A stretch of DNA of 64,000 nt from Allobosea sp. OK403 (GTDB lineage: Bacteria; Pseudomonadota; Alphaproteobacteria; Rhizobiales; Beijerinckiaceae): assembly GCF_900113835.1 (NCBI RefSeq), contig NZ_FOQV01000002.1, positions 186,001 to 250,000 on the forward strand. Direction: 5' to 3'. Each line of letters opens with the position of its first letter. The first letter of the stretch is position 1. Position numbers and translations under genes: made by a program. The notes beneath the pieces were generated by a model. The model was not told where the DNA came from. It saw nothing but the letters and a program-made list of their open reading frames with translations, and searched no databases. Below, piece by piece: positions 24,896-35,046 of this stretch.

Positions 24896-26287
24896 TCAGA
24901 GCTCCGGCGCCTTCGCCACGCACACCGCAGCCAGCTGCAGCGCATAAGCCGCGCGCAGGCACACATCCTCGCGCCAGGGCGCGGCGATCACCTGTACGCC
25001 GATCGGCAATCCCGCGCCGAACACCGGCACGGCCGCGACGGGTAGGCCGACGCAGGAGATCGGCTGGGTGAACAGGCCGAGATTGGGCCGCAGCGGCACG
25101 GTCTCGCCGCGCAAGCTCAGTGTCTTCTGGCCGATTTCCGGCGCCGGACAAGGCGTCGCCGGGGCAATGATCAGGTCGACATCGGCGAAGACCCGCATCA
25201 TCTCGTCATGGAACCAGCGCCGCGCCGCTTGCGCCTGGATGTACCAGGCCGCCGGCTGCATCGCTCCGGCGAGGAAGCGGTCACGCGTCTCGGGATCGAA
25301 GTCATCGGCCCGCGCTCGCAAGCGATCGAGATGGAAGGCGGCGCTCTCGGCATTGGTGATCAGGAAGGCCGCGGCGCGGGCGATGCCTGCCCCTTCAAGC
25401 ACCAGATTCCGCGTCGCGCCAAGCGCTCCGGCCACCGCCTTCACCGCCGCATCGGCCTCCGGCATGCCGTCGGTCGCGAAATACCCGCCGGCCACCGCGA
25501 TGCGTAAGCCCGAGACACCATGCGTCAATGTCGGCAGCACCGGTTCGACCACCCGTTGCGCGCAGGCGCGATCATGCGCGTCGCCTCCCAGCATCGCGTC
25601 ATAGGCCATGGCGAGATCGGTCACGTCGCGGGCAAAGGGGCCGAGATGGTCGAGCGAGTCGCAGAACGGAAAGCTGCGCGTGCGCGGCAGGCGGCCATAA
25701 GTGGGTTTAAGCCCGAAGACACCGCAGAGTGAACTCGGCACGCGGATCGAGCCATTGGTGTCCGAGCCCAGCGATAGCGGAGCGAGCCCCGCCGCCGTTG
25801 CGGAACCGGAGCCTGACGACGAGCCGCCAGCCATCCGCGCAAGATCATGCGGATTGCGGCAAGCGCCGTCATGGGCGTTCTCGCCGGTGAAGTCATAGGC
25901 GTACTCGCCCATGTTGAGCCCGCCCACGAGCACTGAGCCGGCCGCGCTCAACCGCTCGATCAGCACGGCGTCGCGCGGCGCCGGCGCGCGTTCGCGATTG
26001 ATCTTGGAACCAGCCCGCGTCGGCAGGCCCTCAATGTCGAAGAGATTCTTGGCTGCGAAGGGTACGCCCGCCAGAGGCCCCAGCGTCTTGCCCGCAATGC
26101 GCGCCGCGTCGATGCTACGCGCCCGCCCCAAAGCCCGCTCAGCGGTGACGTCGGTAAAGGCGTTGACCTGCGGATTGATCCTCGCGATCCGGTCGAGGAA
26201 GCCAGTGACGACGGCCTCGGCCGAGATCGCGCCATCCCTGATCTGCGCCGCGATCAGATGAGCCGGCGTGAAGGCATCGAAACTCAC
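24896..26287 (-). CDS. atzE: AtzE-type amidase, 1-carboxybiuret hydrolase catalytic subunit
   Basis: 463 aa amidase-signature enzyme. The Ser-cisSer-Lys set is visible: K80 (GVPFAAKNLFD), the GGSSSGSGSATAAG loop and the nucleophile serine in GSDTNGSIRVPSS. The family assignment rests on the directly coupled small AtzG gene, which overlaps its start by 4 bases. In Pseudomonas ADP the AtzEG complex deaminates 1-carboxybiuret. Related AtzE proteins occur in many bacteria without triazine pathways, so another carboxylated ureide may be the substrate. Confidence 0.85.
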   Translation of the reverse strand: MSFDAFTPAHLIAAQIRDGAISAEAVVTGFLDRIARINPQVNAFTDVTAERALGRARSIDAARIAGKTLGPLAGVPFAAKNLFDIEGLPTRAGSKINRERAPAPRDAVLIERLSAAGSVLVGGLNMGEYAYDFTGENAHDGACRNPHDLARMAGGSSSGSGSATAAGLAPLSLGSDTNGSIRVPSSLCGVFGLKPTYGRLPRTRSFPFCDSLDHLGPFARDVTDLAMAYDAMLGGDAHDRACAQRVVEPVLPTLTHGVSGLRIAVAGGYFATDGMPEADAAVKAVAGALGATRNLVLEGAGIARAAAFLITNAESAAFHLDRLRARADDFDPETRDRFLAGAMQPAAWYIQAQAARRWFHDEMMRVFADVDLIIAPATPCPAPEIGQKTLSLRGETVPLRPNLGLFTQPISCVGLPVAAVPVFGAGLPIGVQVIAAPWREDVCLRAAYALQLAAVCVAKAPEL

Positions 26288-26508
26288 GCAGGCTCTCCGT
26301 CACTGGTCCGGCCCGGCCGGAACACCGGCGCGAGCTCGAAGGAGGCGTCGTCGAACGGAGCCGCGTGCAGGATCTCCGACATCAGATACGCGACACCAAG
26401 GAACTGCAACACGCCGGGGCGCTGCTCCTCCGTGATCGTCAGACCCAGCGCCGGGGCCATCGCGTCGAGATGGCGTGCGGCGTCGAAGGCAGGTTTCATC
26501 TGGCTCAT
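26284..26508 (-). CDS. atzG: AtzG-type small subunit (DUF4089)
   Basis: 74 aa. Short helical protein (FDAARHLDAMAPALGLTITE, then PGVLQFLGVAYLMSEILHAAPF) that matches the AtzG subunit, which stabilises AtzE in a GatCA-like way. It overlaps the permease stop by 4 bases upstream and atzE by 4 downstream, so the three genes are translated together. Confidence 0.82.
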   Translation of the reverse strand: MSQMKPAFDAARHLDAMAPALGLTITEEQRPGVLQFLGVAYLMSEILHAAPFDDASFELAPVFRPGRTSDGEPA

Positions 26509-28115
26509 TCAGCCGGTTCCAATACGCCCTGCGCTTCGGAGATCATGGGCTTGGGCGCCTCGGCCCCGACCAGCGAGCGCGAGCAGAGATAGAGGAAGCC
26601 CGCCACCATCGCATAGGCGAGGCTGATCGAGGGCGTCACACCGAGCCCCTTGCCGATGCCGATCGCCTCGCCATGCATCAGCCCGAAATAGGTGAGGATG
26701 GCGCCTGCTGCCGCGAACGCCGCCGCGTGTAAAAACTGCTTCTCGATGACGAAGACGGCGATAGCGCCGAGCACGAGACCCGACAGGATCGCGCCGCCGC
26801 CCATCAGTTCGAGGCCATGATAGAGCACGCCCATATTCGCCATCTTGTCGATGCCGACCGCCGCTGCATTGGTGCCGGCGGCCCCAAGCGCTCCGTCGAT
26901 CAGCACCTTGGCCCAGGCGGCGAGATGCGGCGTCAGCGCCAAAACGATCGCCGGCGCATGGCTCACCGGCGTGGTCTGGAAGGCCTGCGCGCCGATCAGC
27001 ATGCCGATATAGAGCAGGATCGGCGAGATCGCGACGATCGGGATCAGCGCCAGCAAGAGCGCGATGACCCCGAACCAGCACAGCACAACGACGATCAGCC
27101 CGGTCGCGGCGGAATAGCCGATGCGCCCGCCCATCGCCTTCCAGCCGGGATGGCCGATATAGACCGCGTTGATGAAGGGGTTGCCCATCAGGCAGCCGAT
27201 CAGGCTGACGATGCCGTCGGCCGTCAGCACCCGCGTCGTCGGGTAATGGTCGCCCGCCGCCTCCGCGCTCTCGACATTGTCCATCGCCTCGACGAGATCG
27301 TAGATGCCGAAGGGGATCGCGGTGACGAGGATGACGCCGAGATAGCTGAAGCCCGAGAAGACGTGGTCAACCGCCGGCAGCGGCAGCGAGAAGCCGAAGG
27401 TCGAGAAGGCCGCGCCGAGCTTGGCAAGGCTCAGGCCACCGACATCGAGCCCCAGCAGCGCCGAACCCCAGGCGATGACCATGCCGAAAGCGATGGCGAC
27501 AAGCCCCGCCGGAATGCCCCTGGGATAGCGCACGCCGCCGAACCAGCTCACCAGGATGATCGCAAGGCAAGTGAGCCCGATCGTCGGCGTCAGGAAGATC
27601 TCCAGCGCCGGACGCATCGAGATGAAGGCGATCGAGACGCCAGCCAGCGTGCCGAGCAGCGCCGCGCGCGGCGTGATCTTGCGGATATAGGGCGCGATGA
27701 AGCCGCCGATCATCAGGATGAAGCTCTGGAAGAAGACCCAGACGAGCCCCGCCTCCCAACCCTTGACCGGATCGCCGGTCATCGAGGCGATCGGCAGCAT
27801 GATCACGAAGGTGACGACGAACATATGCGGCACGCTGATACCCGAGGGCAGCGCGCAGACATCGTCGCGGCCGGTCTTCTTCGCCAGCTTGTAAGCGAGC
27901 CATGCATAATAGCCGGTCGAGAGGGCCATCATCAGCCCAAGCGCTGGCAGGATACGCCCGAAGACGATCTCGCCCGGCATCTTCAGCACAAATTGCAGCA
28001 GGCCGGTCAACACCAGCAGATTGACCAGGATATTGGTGCCGAAGCCGAACAGGGCGTTCCAGTCGCCCGGCGTCCAGAGTTTCGGTGAGGTCGTCGCCGC
28101 GGTCGCCGTCGCCAT
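26505..28115 (-). CDS. NCS2/AzgA-like membrane permease
   Basis: 536 aa inner-membrane protein with about 12-13 hydrophobic segments, starting after AGGAGG (ATG 28115). Features such as ALPSGISVPHMFVVTF, GIYDLVEAMDNVESAEAAGD and MGNPFINAVYIGHPGWKAMG fit the xanthine/uracil and AzgA purine permease superfamily. Its place between the cysteine hydrolase and atzG suggests that it imports the ureide or heterocycle degraded by this operon, for example biuret. Substrate is inference from context. Confidence 0.75.
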   Translation of the reverse strand: MATATAATTSPKLWTPGDWNALFGFGTNILVNLLVLTGLLQFVLKMPGEIVFGRILPALGLMMALSTGYYAWLAYKLAKKTGRDDVCALPSGISVPHMFVVTFVIMLPIASMTGDPVKGWEAGLVWVFFQSFILMIGGFIAPYIRKITPRAALLGTLAGVSIAFISMRPALEIFLTPTIGLTCLAIILVSWFGGVRYPRGIPAGLVAIAFGMVIAWGSALLGLDVGGLSLAKLGAAFSTFGFSLPLPAVDHVFSGFSYLGVILVTAIPFGIYDLVEAMDNVESAEAAGDHYPTTRVLTADGIVSLIGCLMGNPFINAVYIGHPGWKAMGGRIGYSAATGLIVVVLCWFGVIALLLALIPIVAISPILLYIGMLIGAQAFQTTPVSHAPAIVLALTPHLAAWAKVLIDGALGAAGTNAAAVGIDKMANMGVLYHGLELMGGGAILSGLVLGAIAVFVIEKQFLHAAAFAAAGAILTYFGLMHGEAIGIGKGLGVTPSISLAYAMVAGFLYLCSRSLVGAEAPKPMISEAQGVLEPAE

Positions 28116-28135
28116 ATCCCCCTCCTATGTTGCGT

Positions 28136-28822
28136 TCAGGCAGCGCGCTTGGCAGCATCGAGCGCTGCCAGCACCTCGCCTGTCGTGGAAACCCAGCCGA
28201 AAATCCCGCCCTGGGCCGCGATCATCGCTAAGCCCACCTCGTGGAATTCCGGGAAATAGGAGGCGCAGGCGTCGCCGAGCACGAGGCAGCGATAGCCTCG
28301 ATCATTCGCCTCGCGCACCGTGGTGTGGACGCAGACCTCAGTCGTCACGCCGGTGACGAGCAGCGTCTCGATGCCGCGATTGCGCAACATGAGATCGAGA
28401 TCGGTCTGGTAGAAGGCACCTTTGCCGGGCTTGTCGATCACCGGTTCACCGGCCAGGGGCGCGAGCGCCGGAACGATGTCATGGCCGGGCTCGCCCCGGA
28501 TCAGGATGCGCCCCATCGGGCCTGCCGCGCCGATGCGCTTCTTCGGATCGCCGCGCAAAACCTTGGCCGGCGGTGCATCCGACAGATCCGGCCTGTGCCC
28601 CTCGCGGGTATGGATCACCAGCATGCCGGCTTCGCGCGCTCCGGCCAGGACGGCTTGGCAGGGTCTGACAGCCGCGACGAGCAGCGAGACATCATTGCCG
28701 AGCGCTGCCCCGAACCCACCCGGCTCCAGGAAATCGCGCTGCATGTCGATGATCACGAGCGCGGTGCGCGCGAAATCAACGCTGAGCGGAAAAGGCTGGG
28801 CTGGAATCTCGGACCGGCTCAC
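28136..28822 (-). CDS. Isochorismatase-fold cysteine hydrolase, probable biuret amidohydrolase
   Basis: 228 aa from GTG 28822, which follows GGGAG; an in-frame TTG at 28864 has no clear ribosome site. Catalytic set: D26 ([16 protein letters not shown]), K131 ([16 protein letters not shown]) and C164 ([19 protein letters not shown]). The spacing matches the biuret amidohydrolase BiuH of Rhizobium leguminosarum, which turns biuret into allophanate and ammonia. The neighbouring allophanate hydrolase supports this, but a ureidoacrylate or carbamoyl-sarcosine hydrolase is possible. Confidence 0.78.
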   Translation of the reverse strand: MSRSEIPAQPFPLSVDFARTALVIIDMQRDFLEPGGFGAALGNDVSLLVAAVRPCQAVLAGAREAGMLVIHTREGHRPDLSDAPPAKVLRGDPKKRIGAAGPMGRILIRGEPGHDIVPALAPLAGEPVIDKPGKGAFYQTDLDLMLRNRGIETLLVTGVTTEVCVHTTVREANDRGYRCLVLGDACASYFPEFHEVGLAMIAAQGGIFGWVSTTGEVLAALDAAKRAA

Positions 28823-29024
28823 CGAAAACGCTCCCGTCACTGGCGAACGGAACGGGCTTTGCAAGGGCTATGCCTGAAAGCGAACGAGCCTGACCGACCG
28901 ACCCTCCGCCGAGAGAGATAGTCATAAGGTTTTGGAATCAGATGGAAATCAGAACCGCCATTTCACCGAAACCAAAATTCCCCCCAAAAGCCGGGGCAGA
29001 CGTCGGAGCTGCCTATCGCGGACG

Positions 29025-29044
29025 TGCATAATCTTTGTATGCAT
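29025..29044. promoter_or_regulatory. Candidate GntR site in the divergent biuH-atzF promoter region
   Basis: TGCATAATCTTTGTATGCAT, in the gap between the divergent hydrolase and atzF genes, 50 bases before atzF. A near relative (TGCATCTTGTATGCA) lies before the ABC-importer operon at 38072-38086. FadR-type GntR regulators often bind TTGTAnnCAA-like sites. The spacing of the TGCAT/ATGCA arms differs by 4 bases between sites. Confidence 0.45.
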
Positions 29045-29092
29045 TAAGCGGATAACTGCCTGTTTTATAGCCCTTCATCGAGAGACCCAGCC

Positions 29093-30892
29093 GTGCCGAC
29101 ACTGAGCGCCCTCCTTGCCGACCATCTCGACGGCAGCGTCACGATCGCCCAGACGATCGCCGCCAGCTATGCGCGCCACCGCGGCCATGGCGACGCAGCC
29201 ATCTTCGTCAGCCTGCGGCCCGAGGCCGAGGCTCTAAGGGAGGCGCAACGCCTCCAGGCCGAGGGTCCGCGCGGCCGCAAGCTCTGGGGCGTGCCGGTTG
29301 CGGTAAAGGACAATATCGACGTCGCCGGCTTGGCCACCACGGCGGCCTGCCCGGCCTTCGCCTATATGCCGATCGCGGACGCCAGCGCCGTAGCGCGGCT
29401 GCGTGCGCAGGGTGCGATCATCATCGGCAAGACCAATCTCGACCAGTTCGCTACCGGGCTGAACGGCACACGCTCGCCCTATGGCGTGCCGCGCAACGCC
29501 CTACGCGCCGATCTGGTTCCCGGCGGCTCCAGCTCGGGGTCGGCCAGCGCGGTCGCGGCCGGCATCGTCCCGGTTGCGCTGGGCACGGACACGGCAGGCT
29601 CGGGCCGCGTGCCCGCCGGCCTGCAGAACCTCGTCGGCCTGAAGCCCAGCCTCGGCCTCGTGCCGACAGCCGGCGTCGTGCCCGCCTGCCGCACGCTCGA
29701 TTGCGTCTCCATCTTCGCCTTGACGACCGACGACGCCTTCTTGGTACTGGAGGTGATCGCGGGGCCGGATATCACCGATCCTTTTTCCCGCCCTGTCCCT
29801 CTCGGCCAGCCGGGCGCGATCCCGCCGCAGTTCAAGCTCGGCATTCCAGGGCCCGCCGATCTCGATTTCGACGGCGATGCCGAGGCCGCGAAAAGCTTCG
29901 CGCTGGCAGTCGAACGCGCTCGCTCGCTCGGCGCGACGATCGTGCCGCTCGACATGACACCGTTCTACGACACTGCCCGCCTGCTCTATGACGGCCCCTG
30001 GGTCGCGGAACGCTTTCTCGCAATCCGCGACCTGCTGGCGCGTGACGCCGAGGCGATCCTGCCGGTGATCCGGCAGGTCATCGCCGGCAAGCCTCTGCCG
30101 GACGCAGCCGATACCTTCGCCGCGCGCTACAAGCTGGCTGAACTCGCACTGGCTGCGAAGAGGGCCCTGAACGGCGTCGACGCGATGATGGTGCCGACAG
30201 CACCACGCCCGGTCACGCTGGCGCAGATGGCGGCAGACCCCATCGGCCAGAACTCCATGCTCGGCCGCTACACCAATTTCGTGAACCTGCTCGACATGTG
30301 CGCGCTCGCCGTGCCGGTGAGCCTGACCGAAGATGGCACGGCAGCGGGCGTCACCTTCATCGCGCCAAGCGGCCATGACGCGGGGCTGGCCGGCCTCGGC
30401 CGCGCCTTCCATGCCGCATCCGGCCTGACCTTGGGCGCGACGGGCACAAACGCGCCGGCGCTGGCGGCGCGGCCCATCGCCCCTGCGCCCAGCACGATCG
30501 AGATCGCCGTCGTCGGCGCGCATCTTTCCGGCATGCCGTTGAACGGCGAATTGACCACGCTCGGAGCAAGCTTCCTGCGCGCAACGACGACCACGGCCGA
30601 TTACCGCCTCTTCGCCCTCCCCGGCGGACCGCCGGCCCGGCCCGGCCTGGTGCGCGTTGCACCCGGCCAGGGCGCGATGGTCACACTCGAAGTCTGGGCG
30701 CTGCCAGCGGAAGGTTTTGGCCGCTTCGTCGCCGGCATCCCCTCCCCGCTCGGCATCGGCACGCTCGCTTTGGCGGATGGTACGCGGGTGAAGGGCTTCC
30801 TCTGCGAGGCCATCGCCACGGAAGGTGCGCGCGACGTCACGGAATATGGCGGCTGGCGGGCTTATGTCTCGGCGCAGGTGAGCCCAGCGTAA
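29093..30892 (+). CDS. atzF: Allophanate hydrolase AtzF
   Basis: 599 aa, close to the 605 aa of Pseudomonas AtzF. Residues 1-440 are the amidase-signature domain: K in GVPVAVKDNIDVAG, GGSSSGSASAVAAG loop, nucleophile serine in GTDTAGSGRVPAG. Residues about 470-595 form the allophanate hydrolase C-terminal domain (IEIAVVGAHLSGMPLNGEL, SPLGIGTLALADG). It hydrolyses allophanate, giving ammonia and CO2. Start codon is GTG with GAGAGA upstream. It is divergent from the BiuH-like gene. Confidence 0.93.
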   Translation: MPTLSALLADHLDGSVTIAQTIAASYARHRGHGDAAIFVSLRPEAEALREAQRLQAEGPRGRKLWGVPVAVKDNIDVAGLATTAACPAFAYMPIADASAVARLRAQGAIIIGKTNLDQFATGLNGTRSPYGVPRNALRADLVPGGSSSGSASAVAAGIVPVALGTDTAGSGRVPAGLQNLVGLKPSLGLVPTAGVVPACRTLDCVSIFALTTDDAFLVLEVIAGPDITDPFSRPVPLGQPGAIPPQFKLGIPGPADLDFDGDAEAAKSFALAVERARSLGATIVPLDMTPFYDTARLLYDGPWVAERFLAIRDLLARDAEAILPVIRQVIAGKPLPDAADTFAARYKLAELALAAKRALNGVDAMMVPTAPRPVTLAQMAADPIGQNSMLGRYTNFVNLLDMCALAVPVSLTEDGTAAGVTFIAPSGHDAGLAGLGRAFHAASGLTLGATGTNAPALAARPIAPAPSTIEIAVVGAHLSGMPLNGELTTLGASFLRATTTTADYRLFALPGGPPARPGLVRVAPGQGAMVTLEVWALPAEGFGRFVAGIPSPLGIGTLALADGTRVKGFLCEAIATEGARDVTEYGGWRAYVSAQVSPA

Positions 30893-30895
30893 GCC

Positions 30896-31582
30896 TCACC
30901 GCGCCTCGGCATAGCTGCTGAAGGCATCGCGCACGATGCCGATATGGGCCCGCATCGCCTCACTCGCGCTGGCCTGATCGCCGCGCAGGATCGCCTGCAC
31001 GATCATCTCGTGCTCTTGGTAGGAGCCACCCAGCCGCCCGGTGGCGCGGAACTGTGCCCGGCGAAACGGCGCGACGCGCGCCCTAGTCATCAAGGTGAGC
31101 TCGGCGAGATAGCCATTATGCGTGCCGGCATAGATCGCGGCGTGGAAGGCCTCATTGGTCTCGTGATAGCGCGCAGGGTCGCCCTCATGGACGAGCGTGC
31201 GCAAGGCGTGGTGCAGCGCTTCGAGCCCGCGCCGCTCCGGCACCGTCATGTTGCGGGCAGCAAGCCCGGCGCAGAGCCCTTCGAGCTCCGCCATGACCTC
31301 GAACATGTCGTGGAGCTGGCTCGGCGTCGGCAGCGCCACCACCGCGCCGCGATGCGGCCTGACGCTGACCAGCCCCGAGCTCGAGAGCTGGCGGATTGCC
31401 TCCCGGACCGGCGTGCGCGAGACGCCGAAACGCGCGGCGAGCTCCTGCTCATCGAGCGGCGTGCCGGGCTCGAGCGCGCCCGAGACGATCTCGTCGGCGA
31501 TCTGGAGCCGCAAGCTTTCCGTGCGCGTGCGCGGCGGGGCTGCGGGCTTAAGTCCAACGGCGGCGGCGCGGCGAGGCGGCAT
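30896..31582 (-). CDS. GntR-family regulator (FadR/FCD type)
   Basis: 228 aa. Winged helix-turn-helix at about 22-88 (LDEQELAARFGVSRTPVREA) followed by an all-helical FCD ligand domain with metal-type residues (ARYHETNEAFHAAIY, GTHNGYL, HEMIV..). It is convergent with atzF, 3 bases apart, and downstream of the AtzH-like gene. It probably controls the ureide genes and importer. Confidence 0.88.
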   Translation of the reverse strand: MPPRRAAAVGLKPAAPPRTRTESLRLQIADEIVSGALEPGTPLDEQELAARFGVSRTPVREAIRQLSSSGLVSVRPHRGAVVALPTPSQLHDMFEVMAELEGLCAGLAARNMTVPERRGLEALHHALRTLVHEGDPARYHETNEAFHAAIYAGTHNGYLAELTLMTRARVAPFRRAQFRATGRLGGSYQEHEMIVQAILRGDQASASEAMRAHIGIVRDAFSSYAEAR

Positions 31583-31667
31583 GGATCAGGACCGGGAATT
31601 CAGCGGAAGCGCAGCCACCTGCTTAGCAGGCCAGAGCGTGAGGGTCATGGCGCAACGCAACCGGGCG

Positions 31668-32048
31668 TCATTCCGCGATCACGCTGACATGGGCGCTGAC
31701 GACCCGCCAGCCTTCCGGGAACTTGACCCAAGTCTGGCTTTGCCGCCCGATCTTGCCGGGCATGCTGTCGCGCCGGAACAGCGTGTTGGCCGTGGCCATG
31801 GCATCGCCGTAAGCAGTGACGACGGTGCGCTCGATCGTGCGCATCACCCCCACCGGCGAGCGGGCCGCACGGAAGGCCGCGATTTCGGCATAGCCGTAGA
31901 GATTTTCGCCGACGCCGTAGCGCAATGTCTGCGGGCTGTCCTTGAACAGTGCATCCAGCGTCGCAACGTCATTGGTCGTCAGCGCCGTCTCATAAGCGGC
32001 AAACGCGGCCTCGACTTCGGCAAGCACGGCGGGGTCGTTGATCTTCAC
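31668..32048 (-). CDS. atzH: AtzH/HpxZ-like protein (DUF3225)
   Basis: 126 aa NTF2-like fold. I chose GTG 32048 because GGAGG lies 6 bases in front and the protein then starts (M)[15 protein letters not shown], the usual family start; longer versions run into the repeat. The core [20 protein letters not shown] and FRAARSPVG is typical. AtzH of Pseudomonas hydrolyses 1,3-dicarboxyurea to allophanate, and HpxZ acts in oxalurate breakdown. Here it would link AtzEG to AtzF. It lies 85 bases before the GntR gene. Confidence 0.83.
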   Translation of the reverse strand: MKINDPAVLAEVEAAFAAYETALTTNDVATLDALFKDSPQTLRYGVGENLYGYAEIAAFRAARSPVGVMRTIERTVVTAYGDAMATANTLFRRDSMPGKIGRQSQTWVKFPEGWRVVSAHVSVIAE

Positions 32049-32067
32049 TCGTTTCCTCCAAATTACT

Positions 32068-32189
32068 GTCATTCCGGGGCTTCGCAACGCGAAGAACCCG
32101 GAACCCACGACCGGGTGAGCTTTGGGGGCAGGAATGGATCGCCCGGTCGTGGGTTCCGGGTTCGCGGCTTTGCCGCGCCCCGCAATGAC
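32068..32189. repeat. Palindromic repeat, family A (copy 3)
   Basis: Ends gtcattccgggg / ccccgcaatgac. Inside are perfect 22-base arms (gaacccggaacccacgaccggg and complement). It sits between the ABC ATPase gene and atzH within the likely operon. Confidence 0.8.
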
Positions 32190-32200
32190 ATGGGTTGGCA

Positions 32201-33901
32201 TCACATCGGCGGATGCGGAATCGCGGTCAGCAATTCCCTTGTGTACGCCGCCTGCGGATTGCCCAACACCGCCTCGGCTGTGCCCTCCTCGACGATCGCG
32301 CCGGTCTTCATCACGATGACCCGGTCGCAGAGCAGCCGCACCACGTTGAGATCATGCGAGACGAAGAGATAGCTCATGCCGAGCCGCCCCTTCAGCTCCT
32401 CCAGCAGGTTCAGCACCACCGCCTGCACGGAGACATCGAGCGCCGCCGTCGGCTCGTCCAGGATGACGAGATCGGGGTCGAGCGCGATGGCGCGCGCGAT
32501 GCCGACCCGCGCCTTTTGCCCGCCTGAGAGCTGATGCGGAAAGCGGTCGATCAGTTCGACCGGCAGGCCGACGAGCCGCGCCAGCTCCTCGCAGCGGGCG
32601 CGCAGGGCATCGCGACCCGAAATCCCGCCCATGCGCAGGATCGGGTCGGCAATCGCCCGCTCGGCGGTGAAGCGCGGGTTCAGGCTGTCGGTCGGGTCCT
32701 GGAACACCATCTGGATGCGCCGGCGCATTGGCGAGACCGCGAAGGATTTGGCCGGGATCGCGCCGATATCGGCGCCGTCGAAGACGATGCGCCCGCCGCT
32801 GGGGTCGATCAGTCGCGTGATCATCATCGAGGTCGTCGACTTGCCGCAGCCGGACTCGCCGACGAGGCCGAGCGTCTCGCCCCTGGCGAGCGTGAAGCTG
32901 ATGCCGTCGACCGCGCGGAAGGCGGCTTTCTCCGGCTCCACCTTGCCCGTGAACTTGGCGAGGAAGCTGCCCGCCGAAGGGCGCGGATACGCCTTGACCA
33001 GGTTTTCGACCCGCATCAGCGGCTCGGCCCCCGCGGGCGTGACCTGCGGCGCCTTCGCCTCGGCAGGCGGCCCCTTTGGCGCATCCGGCAACAGATCGGC
33101 AAGCGACATGCCAATGCGTGGCGTCGCCTGCATCAGCTTGCGCGTATAGGGGTGCTGCGGATTGCGGAAGATATCGGCGGCGGCGGCCGTCTCCACCACC
33201 TTGCCCTTCTCCATCACCACGACCCGGTCGCAATAAGCCGCCGCCAACCCGAGATCATGGGTGATCAGGATGGTCGACATGCCACGCTCGCGCGTGAGTT
33301 CGACGATCAGATCCATCACCGCCTTCTGCGTCGTCACGTCGAGACCCGTCGTCGGCTCGTCGGCGATCAGCAATTGCGGCTGGCAGGCGAGCGCAAGCGC
33401 GATCACCACGCGCTGGCACATGCCGCCGGAGAGCTCGAAGGGATAGGCATCGTAACGCTCCTCGGGGCGGGCGATCTTGACCTTGGTCAGGGCCTCGATC
33501 GCCTTCTCTCTGGCGGTCGCGCGCGTCGCCTGGACATGCTGGAGCAACACGTCCTCGATCTGCCGGCCGACCTTGCGGATCGGGTTCAGCGCTGCGCGCG
33601 GGTTCTGGAAGATCATCGAGATCTCGCGCCCGCGCAGATCGCGCATCTGCGCCTCGTCAGCCGTGACGAGGTCGATGCCGGAGAACGAGATCGCGCCCTC
33701 GGCGACACGGCCTGCCCGGTCGAGGATGCGCACCACGGCATAAGAGGTCACCGACTTGCCCGAGCCGGACTCGCCGACGATCGCGACCGTCTCGCCCTTG
33801 GCGACCTGGATGTCGATCGACTTGACGGCCTGGACGGCGCCGCGGCGCGTGGCGAATTCGACGGTGAGGTTCTTGATGTCGAGGAGGGGCGGAGAGGTCA
33901 T
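32201..33901 (-). CDS. Fused double ATPase of a peptide/ureide ABC importer (DppDF-like)
   Basis: 566 aa with two complete ABC domains. First half: GESGSGKS Walker [10 protein letters not shown] signature, [13 protein letters not shown]alker B. Second half: [36 protein letters not shown]. An oligopeptide-type C-terminal part follows each. It powers the membrane permeases of the next genes. Fused DppD-DppF proteins are common in alphaproteobacteria. Confidence 0.92.
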   Translation of the reverse strand: MTSPPLLDIKNLTVEFATRRGAVQAVKSIDIQVAKGETVAIVGESGSGKSVTSYAVVRILDRAGRVAEGAISFSGIDLVTADEAQMRDLRGREISMIFQNPRAALNPIRKVGRQIEDVLLQHVQATRATAREKAIEALTKVKIARPEERYDAYPFELSGGMCQRVVIALALACQPQLLIADEPTTGLDVTTQKAVMDLIVELTRERGMSTILITHDLGLAAAYCDRVVVMEKGKVVETAAAADIFRNPQHPYTRKLMQATPRIGMSLADLLPDAPKGPPAEAKAPQVTPAGAEPLMRVENLVKAYPRPSAGSFLAKFTGKVEPEKAAFRAVDGISFTLARGETLGLVGESGCGKSTTSMMITRLIDPSGGRIVFDGADIGAIPAKSFAVSPMRRRIQMVFQDPTDSLNPRFTAERAIADPILRMGGISGRDALRARCEELARLVGLPVELIDRFPHQLSGGQKARVGIARAIALDPDLVILDEPTAALDVSVQAVVLNLLEELKGRLGMSYLFVSHDLNVVRLLCDRVIVMKTGAIVEEGTAEAVLGNPQAAYTRELLTAIPHPPM

Positions 33902-33915
33902 GCCAGAGCCTCCCC

Positions 33916-34056
33916 GTCATTCCGGGGCGACGCACAGCGTCGAGCCCGGAACCCAGAATCGCAGGTTACAAAAGACAGGACGCGACGGTCATGACTGCTG
34001 GAGTTCGACCTGCGGTTCTGGGTTCCGGGCTCTCGCTGCGCGAGCCCCGGAATGAC
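33916..34056. repeat. Palindromic repeat, family A (copy 4)
   Basis: Outer arms gtcattccgggg / ccccggaatgac with inner complementary stretches (gagcccggaacccagaatcgcagg and a later ccg-rich complement). It lies between the permease and ATPase genes of the ABC operon. Confidence 0.8.
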
Positions 34057-34079
34057 GGAGAGGTTCATGAGCGTACCCA

Positions 34080-35042
34080 TCAATTCCTCCGCTGCGGATC
34101 GACGAGATCGCGCACCCCGTCGCCGAGCAAGTTGAAGCAGAACACCGCGATCATCAGGGCCAAGCCCGGAAAGAAGGCTATCCACCATTCCCCGGAGACG
34201 ATGAAGCTCGCCCCTTCCGCGACCATGATGCCCCATTCAGGCGTCGGCGGGCGTACGCCCAAGCCGATGAAGGAGAGGCCGGCCGCGTTCAGGATGGCAT
34301 AGCCCATGGTCAGCGACATCTGCACCGCCATGATCGGCATGATGTTGGGCAGGATTTGCGTCAGCAACAGCCTCCAGTCGGAATTGCCGGAGAGCCGCGC
34401 CGCCTGCACGAAACCGGCCTCGCGGCGGACATTCGCCTCCGCGCGTGCGACGCGGGCATAGAGCGGGAAATTGATGATCGCCGTCGCCAGCACGATATTG
34501 GTGACGCTGTTGCCAAGCGCCGCGACGATACCCATCGCCAGCACGAAGAGCGGGAATGCCATGATCGTGTCGGCGATCCGCCCGACCAGCTTGTCGACCC
34601 AGCCGCCGAAGAAGCCGGCCATGACGCCGGCAAGCCCGCCAAGCACGAAGACGAGCGCGACCGAGAACACCGCGATCGAGAAATCGAGCCTGGTCGCTGC
34701 GATGACGCGGCTGAAGATGTCGCGGCCGAGTTGGTCCGTGCCGAACCAGTGCGCACGGCTTGGCGCCTGCAGCGCCGCATTGGTGTTCGAGGCCAGAGGA
34801 TCATAAGGCACGATCGAGGGGCCGATCAGCGCCGCCAGCAGGATCAGCGCAAACAGCCCGAAGGCGAGCCCCGTCACCGGGTTCTCCGTCACGATATAGC
34901 GCGCATGCGCCCACAGACTGGTCGAGGGCGGCGCCTCGAAGCGCAATACCGGTGAAGACTTGGCCGGCAAAGACTCCGCCGACAGGGCTTCGCCGGGAGC
35001 GGGCTCGGGTTCTTTTTTGAGGATTTGGGACATGTCGTTCAC
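34080..35042 (-). CDS. ABC importer inner-membrane permease (DppC-like)
   Basis: 320 aa, with a hydrophilic N-terminal tail, then a first membrane segment (TGLAFGLFALILLAALIGPS) and five more. The peptide-permease motif DQLGRDIFSRVI and the BPD loop around ARVARAEANVRREAGFVQAA are clear. The GTG at 35042 follows GAGG; an ATG at 35033 is the alternative. It is 4 bases after the DppB-like gene. Confidence 0.9.
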   Translation of the reverse strand: MNDMSQILKKEPEPAPGEALSAESLPAKSSPVLRFEAPPSTSLWAHARYIVTENPVTGLAFGLFALILLAALIGPSIVPYDPLASNTNAALQAPSRAHWFGTDQLGRDIFSRVIAATRLDFSIAVFSVALVFVLGGLAGVMAGFFGGWVDKLVGRIADTIMAFPLFVLAMGIVAALGNSVTNIVLATAIINFPLYARVARAEANVRREAGFVQAARLSGNSDWRLLLTQILPNIMPIMAVQMSLTMGYAILNAAGLSFIGLGVRPPTPEWGIMVAEGASFIVSGEWWIAFFPGLALMIAVFCFNLLGDGVRDLVDPQRRN

Positions 35043-35046
35043 GGCC

